A DNA stretch of 55,916 nt from Citrobacter sp. (GCA_019415335.1 DXKH01000075.1:1-55916), one strand, 5' to 3'. Positions 45,398-55,084 are shown, counted from the first letter of the stretch. A program made the numbers and translations. The notes: generated by a model not told the origin, from the sequence alone.

Positions 45398-47347
45398 TTA
45401 CAGGCCCGCCTCTGCTGATGGCGGGCTTTTTTTCGCCGCGCGTTTACGAGGTGCGCTCTTCTTCTCTTTCTCTCCAGCGCCACCGCCAGGTGCCACAATG
45501 CCACGGAAGCGACGCACCGGCGTACTCCGCGCCTGATCGATCAGTTGATACAGCGTCCCCACCAGCGGTTGCATGAAATCCTGATAGCGGCACTGCTTTT
45601 CGCTGATTTGCGTCAGTATCGACTCCCAGTGGGCGGTCATATCCGGACGGGTCGCCATCTCCGGCAGCGAGTGGAACAGCGCTTTTCCGGCATCAGTAGA
45701 GTGGATATAGCGCCCTTTTTTGATCAGAAAGCCGCGCTTAAACAGCAGTTCGATGATCCCGGCGCGGGTGGCTTCAGTGCCCAGCCCGTCGGTTGCACGG
45801 AGGATCTTTTTCAGGTCTTTATCCTGCACAAAACGCGCAATCCCGGTCATCGCCGACAGCAGCGTGGCATCGGTAAAATGGCGCGGAGGCTGGGTCTGAC
45901 GTTCAACCACTTCGCCCTTTTCACACAGCAATTCATCATCTTTCGCCACCACCGGCAGCGGCGTACCGTCGTTCTCTTCATCACGCTCTTTACTGCCCAG
46001 CAGCGTTCGCCAGCCCGCTTCGGCGAGGAACCGGGCCTTAGCGACGAATTTCCCCTTCGCAATGTCCAGTTCAATCACGCATTTACGGAATACCGCATCC
46101 GGGCAAAACTGCATCAGGTACTGACGGGCTACCAGGTTGTATACCTTCGCTTCGTTCTCCGTCAGGTTGATGTGGTTACTGCGCGCGGTAGGGATGATGG
46201 CGTGGTGCGCATCAACCTTTTTATCGTCCCAACAGCGATTGCGGGTATCCGGATTCACCGCTGGTTGCGGCAGCAGGTCCGGCGCATGCACGCCGATGGC
46301 GTTCATCACCGCGTGGCGTCCGGCAAAGTGCTCTTCCGGCAGATAGCGACAGTCAGAACGCGGATAGGTAATCAGTTTGTGGGTTTCATACAGCTTCTGG
46401 CAGATATCGAGCACGTTCTGCGCGCTCAGGCCAAAGCGTTTCGCCGCTTCAATCTGTAAGGCTGACAGCGAGAACGGCAGCGGCGCGGATTCTGATTCCC
46501 GTTTATCGTTATAGCTGGTGACAATCGCCGGTTGCCCGTTGATGCGGTTGACCACATGTTCTGCCAACGGACGATGCAGCAACCGTCCCTCTTCGTCCTG
46601 ATACGGTTCGCACGCTTCGCTCGGCTGCCAGATAGCGGTGAAGCGTTCATCCGCAGGGGTCACGATATGTGCTTTCACTTCAAAAAAATCTTTGGCAACG
46701 AAGTTTTCGATCTCTTCGTCCCGGCGGACAACCAGCCCGAGCACCGGCGTCTGTACGCGCCCGACGGAGAGCACCCCCTGATACCCGGCGTTACGCCCGA
46801 GGATGGTATACGCACGGGTCATGTTGATGCCGTACAGCCAGTCTGCGCGCGCACGCGCCAGCGCTGACACGCACAGTGGCACAAATTCACTGTTTGAGCG
46901 CAGGCGCTCGATCGCACGCTCAACGGCCTGCGGGTTGAGATCGTTAATCAGACAGCGCTGCACCTGTTGGCGCTTTTCCGGTGCCAGTTGCAGATAATCC
47001 AGCACCTCGTCCACCAGCAGTTGCCCTTCGCGATCCGGGTCTCCTGCATGGATAACCTCACTGGCCTCATGCAGAAAGCGCTTGATCACGTTGAGCTGTT
47101 TAGTCACGGAAGGACGCGGCTGCAATTGCCACTTTTCGGGCACGATCGGTAGATCGGCCAGGTTCCAGCGCGCGTAACGACTGTCATAGACATCAGGCTG
47201 CGCCTGTTCCAGCAGGTGACCAATACACCAGGTCACGACCTGACCGTTACCGCATTCAATAAAGCCATCGCCTTTGCGGTGCGGTTTAGGCAGCACATCG
47301 GCAATGGCACGCGCCAGACTCGGCTTTTCGGCAATAAACAACCGCAT
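45398..47347 (-). CDS. topB: DNA topoisomerase III
   Basis: Type IA topoisomerase that decatenates replication and recombination intermediates. 649 residues against 653 in E. coli. The TOPRIM metal site is [16 protein letters not shown] (about 101-116) and the catalytic tyrosine is in [16 protein letters not shown] (about 328). The C-terminus is a basic tail ([17 protein letters not shown]). The start [16 protein letters not shown] is 4 bases after the selD stop, so selD-topB are coupled. The final codons double as the gdhA terminator. Confidence 0.97.
   Translation of the reverse strand: MRLFIAEKPSLARAIADVLPKPHRKGDGFIECGNGQVVTWCIGHLLEQAQPDVYDSRYARWNLADLPIVPEKWQLQPRPSVTKQLNVIKRFLHEASEVIHAGDPDREGQLLVDEVLDYLQLAPEKRQQVQRCLINDLNPQAVERAIERLRSNSEFVPLCVSALARARADWLYGINMTRAYTILGRNAGYQGVLSVGRVQTPVLGLVVRRDEEIENFVAKDFFEVKAHIVTPADERFTAIWQPSEACEPYQDEEGRLLHRPLAEHVVNRINGQPAIVTSYNDKRESESAPLPFSLSALQIEAAKRFGLSAQNVLDICQKLYETHKLITYPRSDCRYLPEEHFAGRHAVMNAIGVHAPDLLPQPAVNPDTRNRCWDDKKVDAHHAIIPTARSNHINLTENEAKVYNLVARQYLMQFCPDAVFRKCVIELDIAKGKFVAKARFLAEAGWRTLLGSKERDEENDGTPLPVVAKDDELLCEKGEVVERQTQPPRHFTDATLLSAMTGIARFVQDKDLKKILRATDGLGTEATRAGIIELLFKRGFLIKKGRYIHSTDAGKALFHSLPEMATRPDMTAHWESILTQISEKQCRYQDFMQPLVGTLYQLIDQARSTPVRRFRGIVAPGGGAGEKEKKSAPRKRAAKKSPPSAEAGL
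45404..45433 (+). terminator. gdhA terminator inside the topB 3' end
   Basis: GCCCGCC (45404-45410) pairs with GGCGGGC (45420-45426), followed by seven T. It is 26 bases after the gdhA stop but lies wholly within the last codons of topB on the opposite strand. Confidence 0.88.
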
Positions 47348-47351
47348 TGTA

Positions 47352-48395
47352 TTAACGGATCTCAACCATGGCGCGACCGCCACGGGCTTCAACCAGTTTA
47401 CCAATCGCCGTCAGGTCGATACCAAATTTGGCGGCAGTGGCTTTCACTTCCTCTTCAGCGTCTGGCGTCACCGCCAGCAGCAGACCACCGGAGGTTTGCG
47501 GATCACACAACAAATCGCGTACCGCCTGCGGCATTTCACCCATCAGGTGCCCGTAGCTGGCGAAGTTACGTTCGGTACCGCCCGGCACGGCGCCCAGGCG
47601 AATATACTCTTCCACGCCCGGCAGTTTAGGGATGTCCTGGTAGCGGATCTGCGCCTGCACGCCTGCGCCCTGGCACATCTCGCTGAGGTGGCCCAGCAGA
47701 CCAAAGCCGGTTACATCGGTCATCGCTTTCACGCCATCGATGTTGGCAAATGACGCCCCGGCGATGTTCATCCGGCACATCACTTCCGTCGCCAGTCCCT
47801 GATGTTCAGGTTTCAGCAGCGATTTTTTCTCTGCGGTGGTCAGCACGCCAATGCCCAACGGTTTGGTCAGGAACAGTTTACAACCCGCCTCGGCGGTGCT
47901 GTTTTTCTTCACGCGCTCGGTAGGAACAATGCCGGTCACGGCCAGACCGAAGATTGGCTCCGGCGCGTCAATCGAGTGGCCTCCCGCCAGCGCAATCCCC
48001 GCCTGACGGCAGGCAAAGCGTCCACCTTCGGTCACCTCGCGGGCAATTTCCGGTGACAGCTTGCTGATAGGCCACCCCAGGATCGCGATCGCCATAATCG
48101 GTTTGCCACCCATCGCGAAAATATCGCTGATGGCGTTGGTCGCCGCAATGCGACCAAAATCAAACGGATTATCGACAATCGGCATAAAGAAATCGGTGGT
48201 ACTGATGACGCTGGTACCATTGCCCAGATCGTACACCGCCGCGTCGTCGCGGGTTTCATTTCCCACAAGCAGGTTCGGGTCGACAAACTTCGCCTGCTCG
48301 CTGTGCAGGATGGTTTCCAGCACTTTCGGGGAAATTTTACAACCGCAACCCGCTCCGTGGCTGTACTGCGTTAAACGAATAGCATGCTCGCTCAT
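47352..48395 (-). CDS. selD: Selenophosphate synthetase
   Basis: It makes monoselenophosphate from selenide and ATP for selenocysteine and selenouridine. The 347 residues have the catalytic cysteine and lysine in [11 protein letters not shown] (Cys17, so the Cys rather than the Sec form), DDAAVYDLG for metal binding and [11 protein letters not shown]. The ATG at 48395 has GACAGGAG six bases upstream; the ATG at 48401 is too close to the SD. It is coupled to topB. Confidence 0.97.
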   Translation of the reverse strand: MSEHAIRLTQYSHGAGCGCKISPKVLETILHSEQAKFVDPNLLVGNETRDDAAVYDLGNGTSVISTTDFFMPIVDNPFDFGRIAATNAISDIFAMGGKPIMAIAILGWPISKLSPEIAREVTEGGRFACRQAGIALAGGHSIDAPEPIFGLAVTGIVPTERVKKNSTAEAGCKLFLTKPLGIGVLTTAEKKSLLKPEHQGLATEVMCRMNIAGASFANIDGVKAMTDVTGFGLLGHLSEMCQGAGVQAQIRYQDIPKLPGVEEYIRLGAVPGGTERNFASYGHLMGEMPQAVRDLLCDPQTSGGLLLAVTPDAEEEVKATAAKFGIDLTAIGKLVEARGGRAMVEIR

Positions 48396-48511
48396 GGACA
48401 TCTCCTGTCATTGCAATCGGGCTATGGTAGCGCTCATTCCATGATGTGATAAGAGAGAGTGTCCGAATTCCGGCGTCTTTGCTCAGAATCCAGACAGTTT
48501 TGCAGAAATAA

Positions 48512-49063
48512 CTAAAATTTTGTCACGAATGGCGCGGTATCCGGCACGCTAATGGTAGTAGAGGCTTTCAGTTGCGGCGTACCGAGGTAGAGAAAACCAA
48601 CGATCTTATCCTGCGGGCGACAGTCAAACGCGTCGCGCACCACCGGGCTGTCGGTTAATGCTCCGCTACGCCAGATCCCGCCGAAGCCCTGTGCGATAGC
48701 GGCCATTTGCATCGCCATCACCGCGCAACCGGCAGACATTTCCTGTTCCCAGACCGGGACCTTGTGATTTTCGTCGCATTTCGCAACCACGGTGATGATC
48801 AGCGGCGCGCGAAACGGTGCGCTACGCGCTTTTTCGATCCCTTTTTCATCGCTCCCGGCGGCAATCGCCCCCTTTTCCAGTACCGCGCTAAAGCGTTCAC
48901 GTCCTTCGCCTTCAATAACGAAAAAGTGCCACGGTTGCAGGGTCTTATGGTCCGGCGCGCGCATGCCCGCACGGAGAATATTTTGCAGTTGCTCACCGGC
49001 AGGTGCAGGCTCGGCCAGGCGAGAGGCGCTACGTCGGTTAACAAGTAATTCAAGTGCATCCAT
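48512..49063 (-). CDS. ydjA: Nitroreductase family protein YdjA
   Basis: A small 183-residue FMN-binding oxidoreductase, one of the shortest nitroreductases. The start [21 protein letters not shown] has the family Arg-Arg-Ser for FMN phosphate, followed by [18 protein letters not shown] and [13 protein letters not shown]. It probably uses NAD(P)H to reduce an unknown compound. It has the same place as in E. coli between selD and sppA, and is divergent from sppA. Confidence 0.94.
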   Translation of the reverse strand: MDALELLVNRRSASRLAEPAPAGEQLQNILRAGMRAPDHKTLQPWHFFVIEGEGRERFSAVLEKGAIAAGSDEKGIEKARSAPFRAPLIITVVAKCDENHKVPVWEQEMSAGCAVMAMQMAAIAQGFGGIWRSGALTDSPVVRDAFDCRPQDKIVGFLYLGTPQLKASTTISVPDTAPFVTKF

Positions 49064-49184
49064 TTGGTTAACTCCTGTCAGGGTGAATATTCACAAAATT
49101 AACACGAGAGCAGATTTTGTTACAGCGCCGACGGTGATTCCTGCTGACAAGAGACGGCAGGGTCATTAGGATAGCCACATCTCA

Positions 49185-49203
49185 TACACCTGACCCAGGT
49201 GTA
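49185..49203. promoter_or_regulatory. 8-bp inverted repeat in the sppA leader
   Basis: TACACCTG-ACC-CAGGTGTA lies 26-44 bases before the sppA ATG and overlaps a TAGTATTTG/GTAATG -10-like stretch. A symmetric operator for an unidentified regulator, or a leader hairpin, is possible. Confidence 0.4.
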
Positions 49204-49228
49204 GTATTTGTAATGGTAGGGAGAATAC

Positions 49229-51085
49229 ATGCGAACCCTGTGGCGATTCATTGCCGGTTTTTTTAAATGGACGTGGCGGCTGCTTAATTTTGTCCGCGAA
49301 ATGGTGCTTAACCTGTTCTTTATCTTCCTGATCCTGGTCGGTGTCGGGATCTGGATGCAGGTCAGCAGCAATAACACCAGCGATAAAGTCGGTCGCGGTG
49401 CCCTGATGTTAGATATTTCCGGGGTGATCGTCGATAAGCCGTCCAGTACCAGTCGTCTTGGCGCTCTCAGCCGTCAACTGCTGGGTGCCAGTTCCGACCG
49501 CTTACAGGAAAACTCCCTGTTTGATATCGTCAATACCATTCGTCAGGCCAAAGACGATCGCAATATCACCGGTATTGTGATGGATCTGAAAAACTTCGCC
49601 GGTGCCGATCAGCCGTCAATGCAGTATATCGGCAAGGCGCTGCGTGAATTCCGCGACAGCGGAAAGCCGGTCTATGCCGTCGGCGATAACTTCAGTCAGG
49701 GTCAGTATTACCTCGCCAGCTTCGCCAATAAAATCTGGCTGTCGCCGCAGGGTTCCGTCGACATTCATGGTTTTGCCACCAACGGCCTGTATTACAAATC
49801 CCTGCTGGATAAGCTGAAAGTGTCGACCCATGTGTTCCGCGTGGGCACTTATAAATCTGCCGTCGAGCCGTTTATTCGTGACGACATGTCGCCTGCGGCA
49901 CGGGAAGCTGACAGCCGCTGGATTGGCGAGCTGTGGCAAAACTATCTGAATACCGTTGCTGCTAACCGTCAAATCCCGGCAGAACAGGTCTTCCCTGGCG
50001 CTCAGGGAGTTCTGGATGCGCTGACGAAAGCCGATGGCGATACGGCGAAGTATGCGCTCGACAGCAAACTGGTCGACGCCCTGCTTTCCAGCAACGAAGT
50101 GGAAAAAGCGCTGACCAAACAGTTTGGCTGGAGCAAAGCCGAAAATAACTATCGCGCGATCAGCTACTACGACTATACGCTCAATCCGCCTGCGGATACG
50201 GGCAGCTCCATCGGCGTCGTCTTTGCCAACGGCGCCATCATGGATGGTGAAGAAACGCCGGGGAACGTCGGCGGGGATACCACCGCGTCGCAAATTCGCG
50301 ATGCGCGTCTGGATCCGAAAGTGAAAGCCATTGTTCTGCGCGTCAACAGCCCTGGCGGCAGCGTGACGGCGTCGGAAGTGATTCGTTCGGAACTGGCCGC
50401 CGCGCGCGCTGCCGGTAAGCCTGTGGTGGTATCGATGGGTGGAATGGCTGCCTCTGGCGGCTACTGGATCTCCACACCGGCCAGTTACATTGTGGCCAAC
50501 CCGAGCACGCTGACCGGTTCAATTGGTATCTTCGGCGTGATTAACACCGTTGAAAACAGCCTTGATTCGATTGGCGTACACACCGACGGCGTCGCAACCT
50601 CACCGTTGGCCGATATTTCGCTGACTAAAGCCCTGCCGCCAGAAGCGCAGCAGATGATGCAGTTGAGCATTGAGAATGGCTATAAGCGCTTTATCACTCT
50701 GGTGGCCCAGGCGCGTAAATCCACACCTGAGCAGATTGATAAAATCGCGCAGGGCCACGTCTGGACCGGTCAGGACGCTAAAGCGAACGGTCTGGTCGAT
50801 AGTCTGGGCGACTTCGACGATGCGGTGGCTAAAGCGGCTGAACTGGCGAAACTCAAGGCGTGGCATATCGACTATTATCAGGATGAGCCGACCTTCTTCG
50901 ATATGATCATGGACGGCATGTCGGGTTCTGTCCGCGCCATGCTGCCGCAGGCGATTCAGGCCATGCTCCCTGCGCCGCTGGCCTCAGCGGCCAGTACGGT
51001 CAAAGCGGAAGGCGATAAGCTCGCCGCGTTCAACGATCCGCAAAACCGTTATGCGTTCTGTCTGACCTGCGCGAACGTGCGTTAA
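49229..51085 (+). CDS. sppA: Signal peptide peptidase A (protease IV)
   Basis: Inner-membrane serine protease that degrades cleaved signal peptides. The 618 residues equal E. coli. One membrane helix near the N-terminus ([17 protein letters not shown]) is followed by two ClpP/crotonase-like S49 domains. The catalytic Ser lies in [17 protein letters not shown] (about 409) and the general-base Lys in the first domain, [18 protein letters not shown] (about 209). It is a single gene with GGGAG as SD and a terminator before ansA. Confidence 0.96.
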   Translation: MRTLWRFIAGFFKWTWRLLNFVREMVLNLFFIFLILVGVGIWMQVSSNNTSDKVGRGALMLDISGVIVDKPSSTSRLGALSRQLLGASSDRLQENSLFDIVNTIRQAKDDRNITGIVMDLKNFAGADQPSMQYIGKALREFRDSGKPVYAVGDNFSQGQYYLASFANKIWLSPQGSVDIHGFATNGLYYKSLLDKLKVSTHVFRVGTYKSAVEPFIRDDMSPAAREADSRWIGELWQNYLNTVAANRQIPAEQVFPGAQGVLDALTKADGDTAKYALDSKLVDALLSSNEVEKALTKQFGWSKAENNYRAISYYDYTLNPPADTGSSIGVVFANGAIMDGEETPGNVGGDTTASQIRDARLDPKVKAIVLRVNSPGGSVTASEVIRSELAAARAAGKPVVVSMGGMAASGGYWISTPASYIVANPSTLTGSIGIFGVINTVENSLDSIGVHTDGVATSPLADISLTKALPPEAQQMMQLSIENGYKRFITLVAQARKSTPEQIDKIAQGHVWTGQDAKANGLVDSLGDFDDAVAKAAELAKLKAWHIDYYQDEPTFFDMIMDGMSGSVRAMLPQAIQAMLPAPLASAASTVKAEGDKLAAFNDPQNRYAFCLTCANVR

Positions 51086-51090
51086 TCCCC

Positions 51091-51121
51091 ACTCCCTCTT
51101 CCTGCGAAGAGGGAGTTTTCC
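51091..51121 (+). terminator. sppA terminator
   Basis: ACTCCCTCTT-CCTGCG-AAGAGGGAGT followed by TTTCC, just after sppA. Its 3' arm contains the AGGGAG that could serve as SD for a TTG start of ansA at 51122. Confidence 0.82.
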
Positions 51122-51142
51122 TTGAGCGACAAGATACCAGCC

Positions 51143-52159
51143 ATGCAGAAAAAATCGATTTACGTTGCCTATACCGGCGGGACCATTGGTATGCAGCGCT
51201 CCGAACAGGGTTACATTCCGGTCTCCGGACACCTTCAGCGCCAGCTGGCGCTGATGCCCGAATTTCACCGTCCTGAAATGCCCGACTTCACTATTCATGA
51301 ATATGCCCCGCTGATGGATTCGTCAGATATGACGCCGGAAGACTGGCAGCATATCGCCGATGACATCAAAACCCATTACGATGAGTACGATGGTTTTGTG
51401 ATCCTGCACGGCACCGACACCATGGCGTTCACCGCCTCTGCGCTCTCGTTCATGCTGGAAAATCTGGGTAAACCGGTCATTGTGACAGGGTCACAAATTC
51501 CGTTGGCAGAGCTGCGTTCTGACGGACAAATCAATCTTCTCAACGCGCTGTACGTCGCGGCAAACTATCCAGTCAACGAAGTCACGCTGTTCTTTAACAA
51601 CCGTCTGTTTCGCGGCAACCGCACGACAAAAGCGCATGCTGACGGCTTTGACGCTTTCGCCTCCCCTAACCTCCAGCCGCTGCTGGAAGCGGGTATCCAT
51701 ATCCGCCGTCTGGGGACGCCACCGGCTCCCCGAAGTGAAGGTGAACTGATTGTTCATCCGATCACGCCGCAGCCGATTGGGGTCGTCACCATTTATCCAG
51801 GAATCTCCGCCGATGTAGTACGTAACTTCCTGCGCCAGCCGGTAAAAGCGCTGATTCTGCGCTCCTACGGCGTCGGGAATGCGCCACAGAATAAAGAGTT
51901 CCTGAAAGAGCTTAGCGAAGCCAGCGAGCGCGGCATCGTGGTGGTGAACCTCACGCAATGCATGTCAGGGAAAGTGAACATGGGTGGCTATGCCACCGGC
52001 AACGCGCTGGCGCATGCCGGCGTGATTGGTGGTGCGGATATGACCGTTGAAGCGACGCTGACCAAACTGCATTATCTGCTCAGCAAAGGGCTGGATACGG
52101 ATGCGATTCGCAAGGCGATGACGCAAAACCTGCGTGGTGAACTCACCCCGGACGACTAA
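51143..52159 (+). CDS. ansA: L-asparaginase I (cytoplasmic)
   Basis: Low-affinity asparaginase, 338 residues from the ATG at 51143, as in E. coli. The two catalytic threonines are in VAYTGGTIGMQ (Thr near 14) and LHGTDTMAFTAS (Thr near 92). GYATGNALAHAGVIGGADMT is a conserved late motif. That ATG has no SD, while a TTG at 51122 has AGGGAG at good distance and would add seven residues. It is followed by pncA after 10 bases. Confidence 0.95.
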   Translation: MQKKSIYVAYTGGTIGMQRSEQGYIPVSGHLQRQLALMPEFHRPEMPDFTIHEYAPLMDSSDMTPEDWQHIADDIKTHYDEYDGFVILHGTDTMAFTASALSFMLENLGKPVIVTGSQIPLAELRSDGQINLLNALYVAANYPVNEVTLFFNNRLFRGNRTTKAHADGFDAFASPNLQPLLEAGIHIRRLGTPPAPRSEGELIVHPITPQPIGVVTIYPGISADVVRNFLRQPVKALILRSYGVGNAPQNKEFLKELSEASERGIVVVNLTQCMSGKVNMGGYATGNALAHAGVIGGADMTVEATLTKLHYLLSKGLDTDAIRKAMTQNLRGELTPDD

Positions 52160-52169
52160 GGAGGATCTG

Positions 52170-52811
52170 ATGCCACATCGTGCGTTATTACTGGTCGATT
52201 TACAGAACGATTTCTGCGCCGGCGGCGCGCTGGCAGTTCCGGAAGGCGACAGCACTGTAGATATCGCTAACCGCCTGATTGCATGGTGCCAGACCCGTGG
52301 CGATGCGGTAATCGCAAGCCAGGACTGGCATCCGGCGAATCACGGCAGTTTCGCCAGTCAGCATCAGGCCCAGCCCTATAGCCTGGGACAACTGGATGGT
52401 CTGGCGCAAACCTTCTGGCCCGATCACTGCGTACAGAATACTGACGGCGCGGCGTTTCATCCGTTGCTGAACCACAACGCCATAGAGGCCGTTTTTCATA
52501 AGGGCGAGAACCCGCAAGTCGACAGCTACAGCGCCTTTTTTGATAACGGACGCCGACAGAAAACCGGACTGGATGCGTGGCTTCGCCAGCATGACGTAAA
52601 TACGCTGATCGTCATGGGACTGGCGACTGACTATTGCGTCAAGTTTACGGTGATGGATGCGCTGCAACTGGGCTACACGGTGAACGTGATTACCGACGGC
52701 TGTCGCGGCGTGAACATTCAACCGCAGGACAGTGCCCATGCCTTTATGGAGATGTCCGCTACAGGTGCCACACTCTATACCCTCGCCGACTGGGAAGAAA
52801 CCCAGCGCTAA
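52170..52811 (+). CDS. pncA: Nicotinamidase/pyrazinamidase
   Basis: It hydrolyses nicotinamide to nicotinate in NAD salvage. 213 residues, an isochorismatase-fold amidase. The catalytic triad is Asp10 in LLVDLQNDFC, Lys in FHKGENPQ (about 111) and Cys in GLATDYCVKFT (about 156). Metal ligands are in DWHPANHGSF. The SD AAGGAGG is strong and the gene follows ansA by 10 bases, so they are one transcript. A REP-like hairpin ends it. Confidence 0.96.
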   Translation: MPHRALLLVDLQNDFCAGGALAVPEGDSTVDIANRLIAWCQTRGDAVIASQDWHPANHGSFASQHQAQPYSLGQLDGLAQTFWPDHCVQNTDGAAFHPLLNHNAIEAVFHKGENPQVDSYSAFFDNGRRQKTGLDAWLRQHDVNTLIVMGLATDYCVKFTVMDALQLGYTVNVITDGCRGVNIQPQDSAHAFMEMSATGATLYTLADWEETQR

Positions 52812-52816
52812 CCTCC

Positions 52817-52848
52817 CGCCGGATGATTGCCTGCATAGTCATCCGGCG
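52817..52848. repeat. REP-like hairpin after pncA
   Basis: CGCCGGATGA / TCATCCGGCG, a 10-bp perfect stem with a 12-base loop, 5 bases after pncA. It marks the left edge of the region that replaces E. coli ydjE-L. Confidence 0.75.
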
Positions 52849-52933
52849 AAAAATCTTTTCTCTTCCGTCACATAAAATGAACTGAAACCGGCAGTGACGC
52901 TGCGCGAATGCTACGCTTGGATGGCTGTTTTTT

Positions 52934-52970
52934 CGCCACGCCATTTCCGTGGCGTGTTTGCTTTTAATTT
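52934..52970 (+). terminator. Terminator-like hairpin ahead of the chitinase gene
   Basis: CGCCACG-CCATTTC-CGTGGCG followed by TGTTTGCTTTTAATTTTT. It ends about 20 bases before the chitinase ATG, so it may terminate upstream transcripts or act as a leader attenuator. Confidence 0.5.
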
Positions 52971-52975
52971 TTAAT

Positions 52976-52986
52976 GTCAAAGAGGA
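52976..52986 (+). promoter_or_regulatory. ChiX-complementary site over the chitinase ribosome binding site
   Basis: GTCAAAGAGGA, ending five bases before the chitinase ATG, contains its SD AGAGGA. Its 11 bases are complementary to the ChiX seed UCCUCUUUGAC. The same core occurs at both sites in the chb operon. Confidence 0.55.
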
Positions 52987-52991
52987 TCGCT

Positions 52992-54245
52992 ATGAAACGT
53001 TTGCCCTTGTTGGCAGCATTACCCTTGCTTTGCGCATCTGTCGCGTCCGCCAGTTCTATGATGTCCGTTGGCTATTTCAACGGCGGCGGAGATGTCACCG
53101 CCGGACCGGGCGGCGATATCAATAAACTGGATGTCCGCCAGATTACCCACCTCAACTACTCGTTCGGCCTGATTTACAACGCTGAAAAAGACGAAAGCAA
53201 CGCCGCGCTAAAAGATCCGACGAAGCTGCATCAGATCTGGCTGTCGCCGAAAGTGGAATCTGACCTCGCCCTGCTCCCGGTACTGCGTAAACAGAACCCA
53301 CAGCTAAAAGTCCTGCTTTCTGTCGGTGGCTGGGGTGCGCGCGGATTCTCGGGCGCTGCCGCAACACCGGAAACACGCGCTGTGTTTATCCAGTCCGCGA
53401 TGGAAATCATGCAGAAATACGGTCTCGACGGTATCGATCTGGACTGGGAATACCCGGTTAACGGCGCCTGGGGACTGGTCGCCAGTCAGCCTGCCGACTG
53501 CGAGAACTTCACACTGCTGCTGAAAGAACTGCGTCAGGCAGTCGGTAATCAGAAACTGGTCACCATTGCCGTTGGGGCCAATGCGGAAAGTCCGAAAAGC
53601 TGGGTCGACGTGAAGGCGATTGCACCGCTGCTCGACTACATCAACCTGATGACCTACGACATGGCCTACGGAACGCAGTATTTCAACGCCAATCTGTATG
53701 ACTCTAAAGACTGGCCAACCGTGGCGACGGCCGATAAATACAGTGTCGATTTTGTGGTCAACAACTACCTGGCCGCAGGACTGAAGCCCCGGCAGATGAA
53801 TCTGGGGATCGGTTTTTATGGCCGCGTTCCCAAACGTTCGGTAGAGCCCGGAATTGACTGGACAAAGCCAGACGCGCAAAAAAATCCCGTCACGCAACCC
53901 TACTTTGGCGAGCAGGAGATCGCGCTGTTTAAATCACTGGGTGTCGATCTAACCAAAGACACCTACGTGAAATACAACGACATCGTCAAGACGTTCCTTA
54001 ACGATCCGCAGAAGCGTTTTACCGAGCACTGGGACGATCAGGCGAAGATGCCGTGGCTGTCCGTTCAGTCGGCTGACGGTAAACCATTGTTTGCCCTCTC
54101 TTACGAGAATCCCCGCTCGGTGGCAATCAAAGCAGATTACATCAAGAAGCGTGGACTGGCGGGCGCGATGTTCTGGGAGTACGGCGCGGACGACAATAAC
54201 CAGCTCGCGAAACAACTGGCGGAATCCTTAGACATTGCGCACTAA
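52992..54245 (+). CDS. Secreted chitinase, glycoside hydrolase family 18
   Basis: A 417-residue exported GH18 enzyme. The signal peptide is cleaved near VASA-SS (residue 20). The TIM-barrel motifs are SVGGWG (110-115), the catalytic DGIDLDWE (146-153, acid Glu153), MTYDMAYG and the final GAMFWEYGAD. No chitin-binding domain is present. It should cut chitin or chito-oligosaccharides into chitobiose, the substrate of the chb operon in this window. The start at 52992 has AGAGGA; a GTG/ATG-type start 18 bases earlier is unlikely. E. coli has no homologue here. Confidence 0.9.
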   Translation: MKRLPLLAALPLLCASVASASSMMSVGYFNGGGDVTAGPGGDINKLDVRQITHLNYSFGLIYNAEKDESNAALKDPTKLHQIWLSPKVESDLALLPVLRKQNPQLKVLLSVGGWGARGFSGAAATPETRAVFIQSAMEIMQKYGLDGIDLDWEYPVNGAWGLVASQPADCENFTLLLKELRQAVGNQKLVTIAVGANAESPKSWVDVKAIAPLLDYINLMTYDMAYGTQYFNANLYDSKDWPTVATADKYSVDFVVNNYLAAGLKPRQMNLGIGFYGRVPKRSVEPGIDWTKPDAQKNPVTQPYFGEQEIALFKSLGVDLTKDTYVKYNDIVKTFLNDPQKRFTEHWDDQAKMPWLSVQSADGKPLFALSYENPRSVAIKADYIKKRGLAGAMFWEYGADDNNQLAKQLAESLDIAH

Positions 54246-54261
54246 GCCCCGTCCTTGACTG

Positions 54262-54297
54262 AAAATGCCCTGTGCGCCCGCATGGGGCATTTTTTTC
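54262..54297 (+). terminator. Chitinase gene terminator
   Basis: AAAATGCCC pairs with GGGGCATTTT, followed by more T, 17 bases after the chitinase stop. Confidence 0.85.
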
Positions 54298-54410
54298 ATA
54301 AGCGCAGAGATGAGATGTGTTACGCGAAACGGGATCGGTTATGATGATGTCAACCCGTTGCGTCAGCGTTTGACGCCACGTTTCATTTTCAACTGGAGGC
54401 ATGGGATTGT

Positions 54411-54755
54411 ATGGCTTTTATCCCTAAAAATTACGCCCGTCTGGAAGTTGGCTACCGGGAAAAGGCGCTGAAACTCTTCCCATGGGTCTGCGGCCGCTGT
54501 TCCCGCGAGTTTGTCTATTCAAATCTTCGCGAACTGACGGTCCATCATATCGATCACGATCATTCCAACAACCCGGAAGATGGCAGCAACTGGGAGATGT
54601 TGTGCCTGTACTGTCACGATCATGAGCATTCCAAATATACGGAAGCCGATCAGTATGGTTCCACGGTGGTGGCAGGCGAGGATGCGCAAAAGAGCGTCGG
54701 CGAAGCCACGTACAACCCCTTCGCCGACCTGAAAGCAATGCTGAACAAAAAATAA
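54411..54755 (+). CDS. YajD-like HNH nuclease family protein
   Basis: A 114-residue protein nearly identical to E. coli YajD as remembered: MAFIPKNYARLEVGYREKAL, a zinc knuckle CGRC ... CLYC, and the HNH-type core VHHIDHDHSNNPEDG. The ending YNPFADLKAMLNKK also matches. No nuclease activity is known to me. E. coli yajD lies elsewhere on the chromosome, near tsx; here the gene stands alone between the chitinase and yeaC. It could be a second copy or a moved gene. Confidence 0.85.
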   Translation: MAFIPKNYARLEVGYREKALKLFPWVCGRCSREFVYSNLRELTVHHIDHDHSNNPEDGSNWEMLCLYCHDHEHSKYTEADQYGSTVVAGEDAQKSVGEATYNPFADLKAMLNKK

Positions 54756-54767
54756 TCCGCCGCGTTA

Positions 54768-54794
54768 GCCCGGCAGAATTACAGAATGCCGGGC
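54768..54794. repeat. Hairpin between the yajD-like gene and yeaC
   Basis: GCCCGGCA / TGCCGGGC, 8 bp with an 11-base loop, in the convergent spacer. It has no T run; probably REP-like. Confidence 0.6.
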
Positions 54795-54808
54795 CTCACT
54801 GCGCACAA

Positions 54809-55084
54809 TCAGGATTTAAACGTCGCAATGGGTTCTGGCGTAATGCCGAAGTCAACCTTCAACTGCTGTTTGGTCTTCATCACCATCTTCCCATTGGTAT
54901 CGATCGTCATATGCTGAGCATTCGTATTGTGGCGCGCCTGCCAGAGCATCACCAGTTGCAGGCTGTTATCTTTTTGCTCCGGGGTCAGCGCGACGCCATC
55001 CGGCCATTTCCCCAGTTCAACGGCGGTTGATAAGCGCTGATAGACTTCCGGCGTCATGCTGTTAACTATCTCATCAAGATTCAT
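54809..55084 (-). CDS. yeaC: DUF1315 family protein YeaC
   Basis: A 91-residue cytosolic protein: MNLDEIVNSMTPEVYQRL at the start, KWPDGVALTPEQKDN in the middle. It belongs to DUF1315, of unknown function, and matches E. coli YeaC. The frame is open 15 codons upstream, but the ATG at 55084 is the family start. It follows msrB by 41 bases, so msrB-yeaC are likely one transcript. Confidence 0.93.
   Translation of the reverse strand: MNLDEIVNSMTPEVYQRLSTAVELGKWPDGVALTPEQKDNSLQLVMLWQARHNTNAQHMTIDTNGKMVMKTKQQLKVDFGITPEPIATFKS

Noticed and set aside
45545..46459. 304-codon plus-strand frame opposite topB
   Set aside because: It is antisense to conserved topB, with composition typical of a shadow frame rich in His, Arg and Gln.
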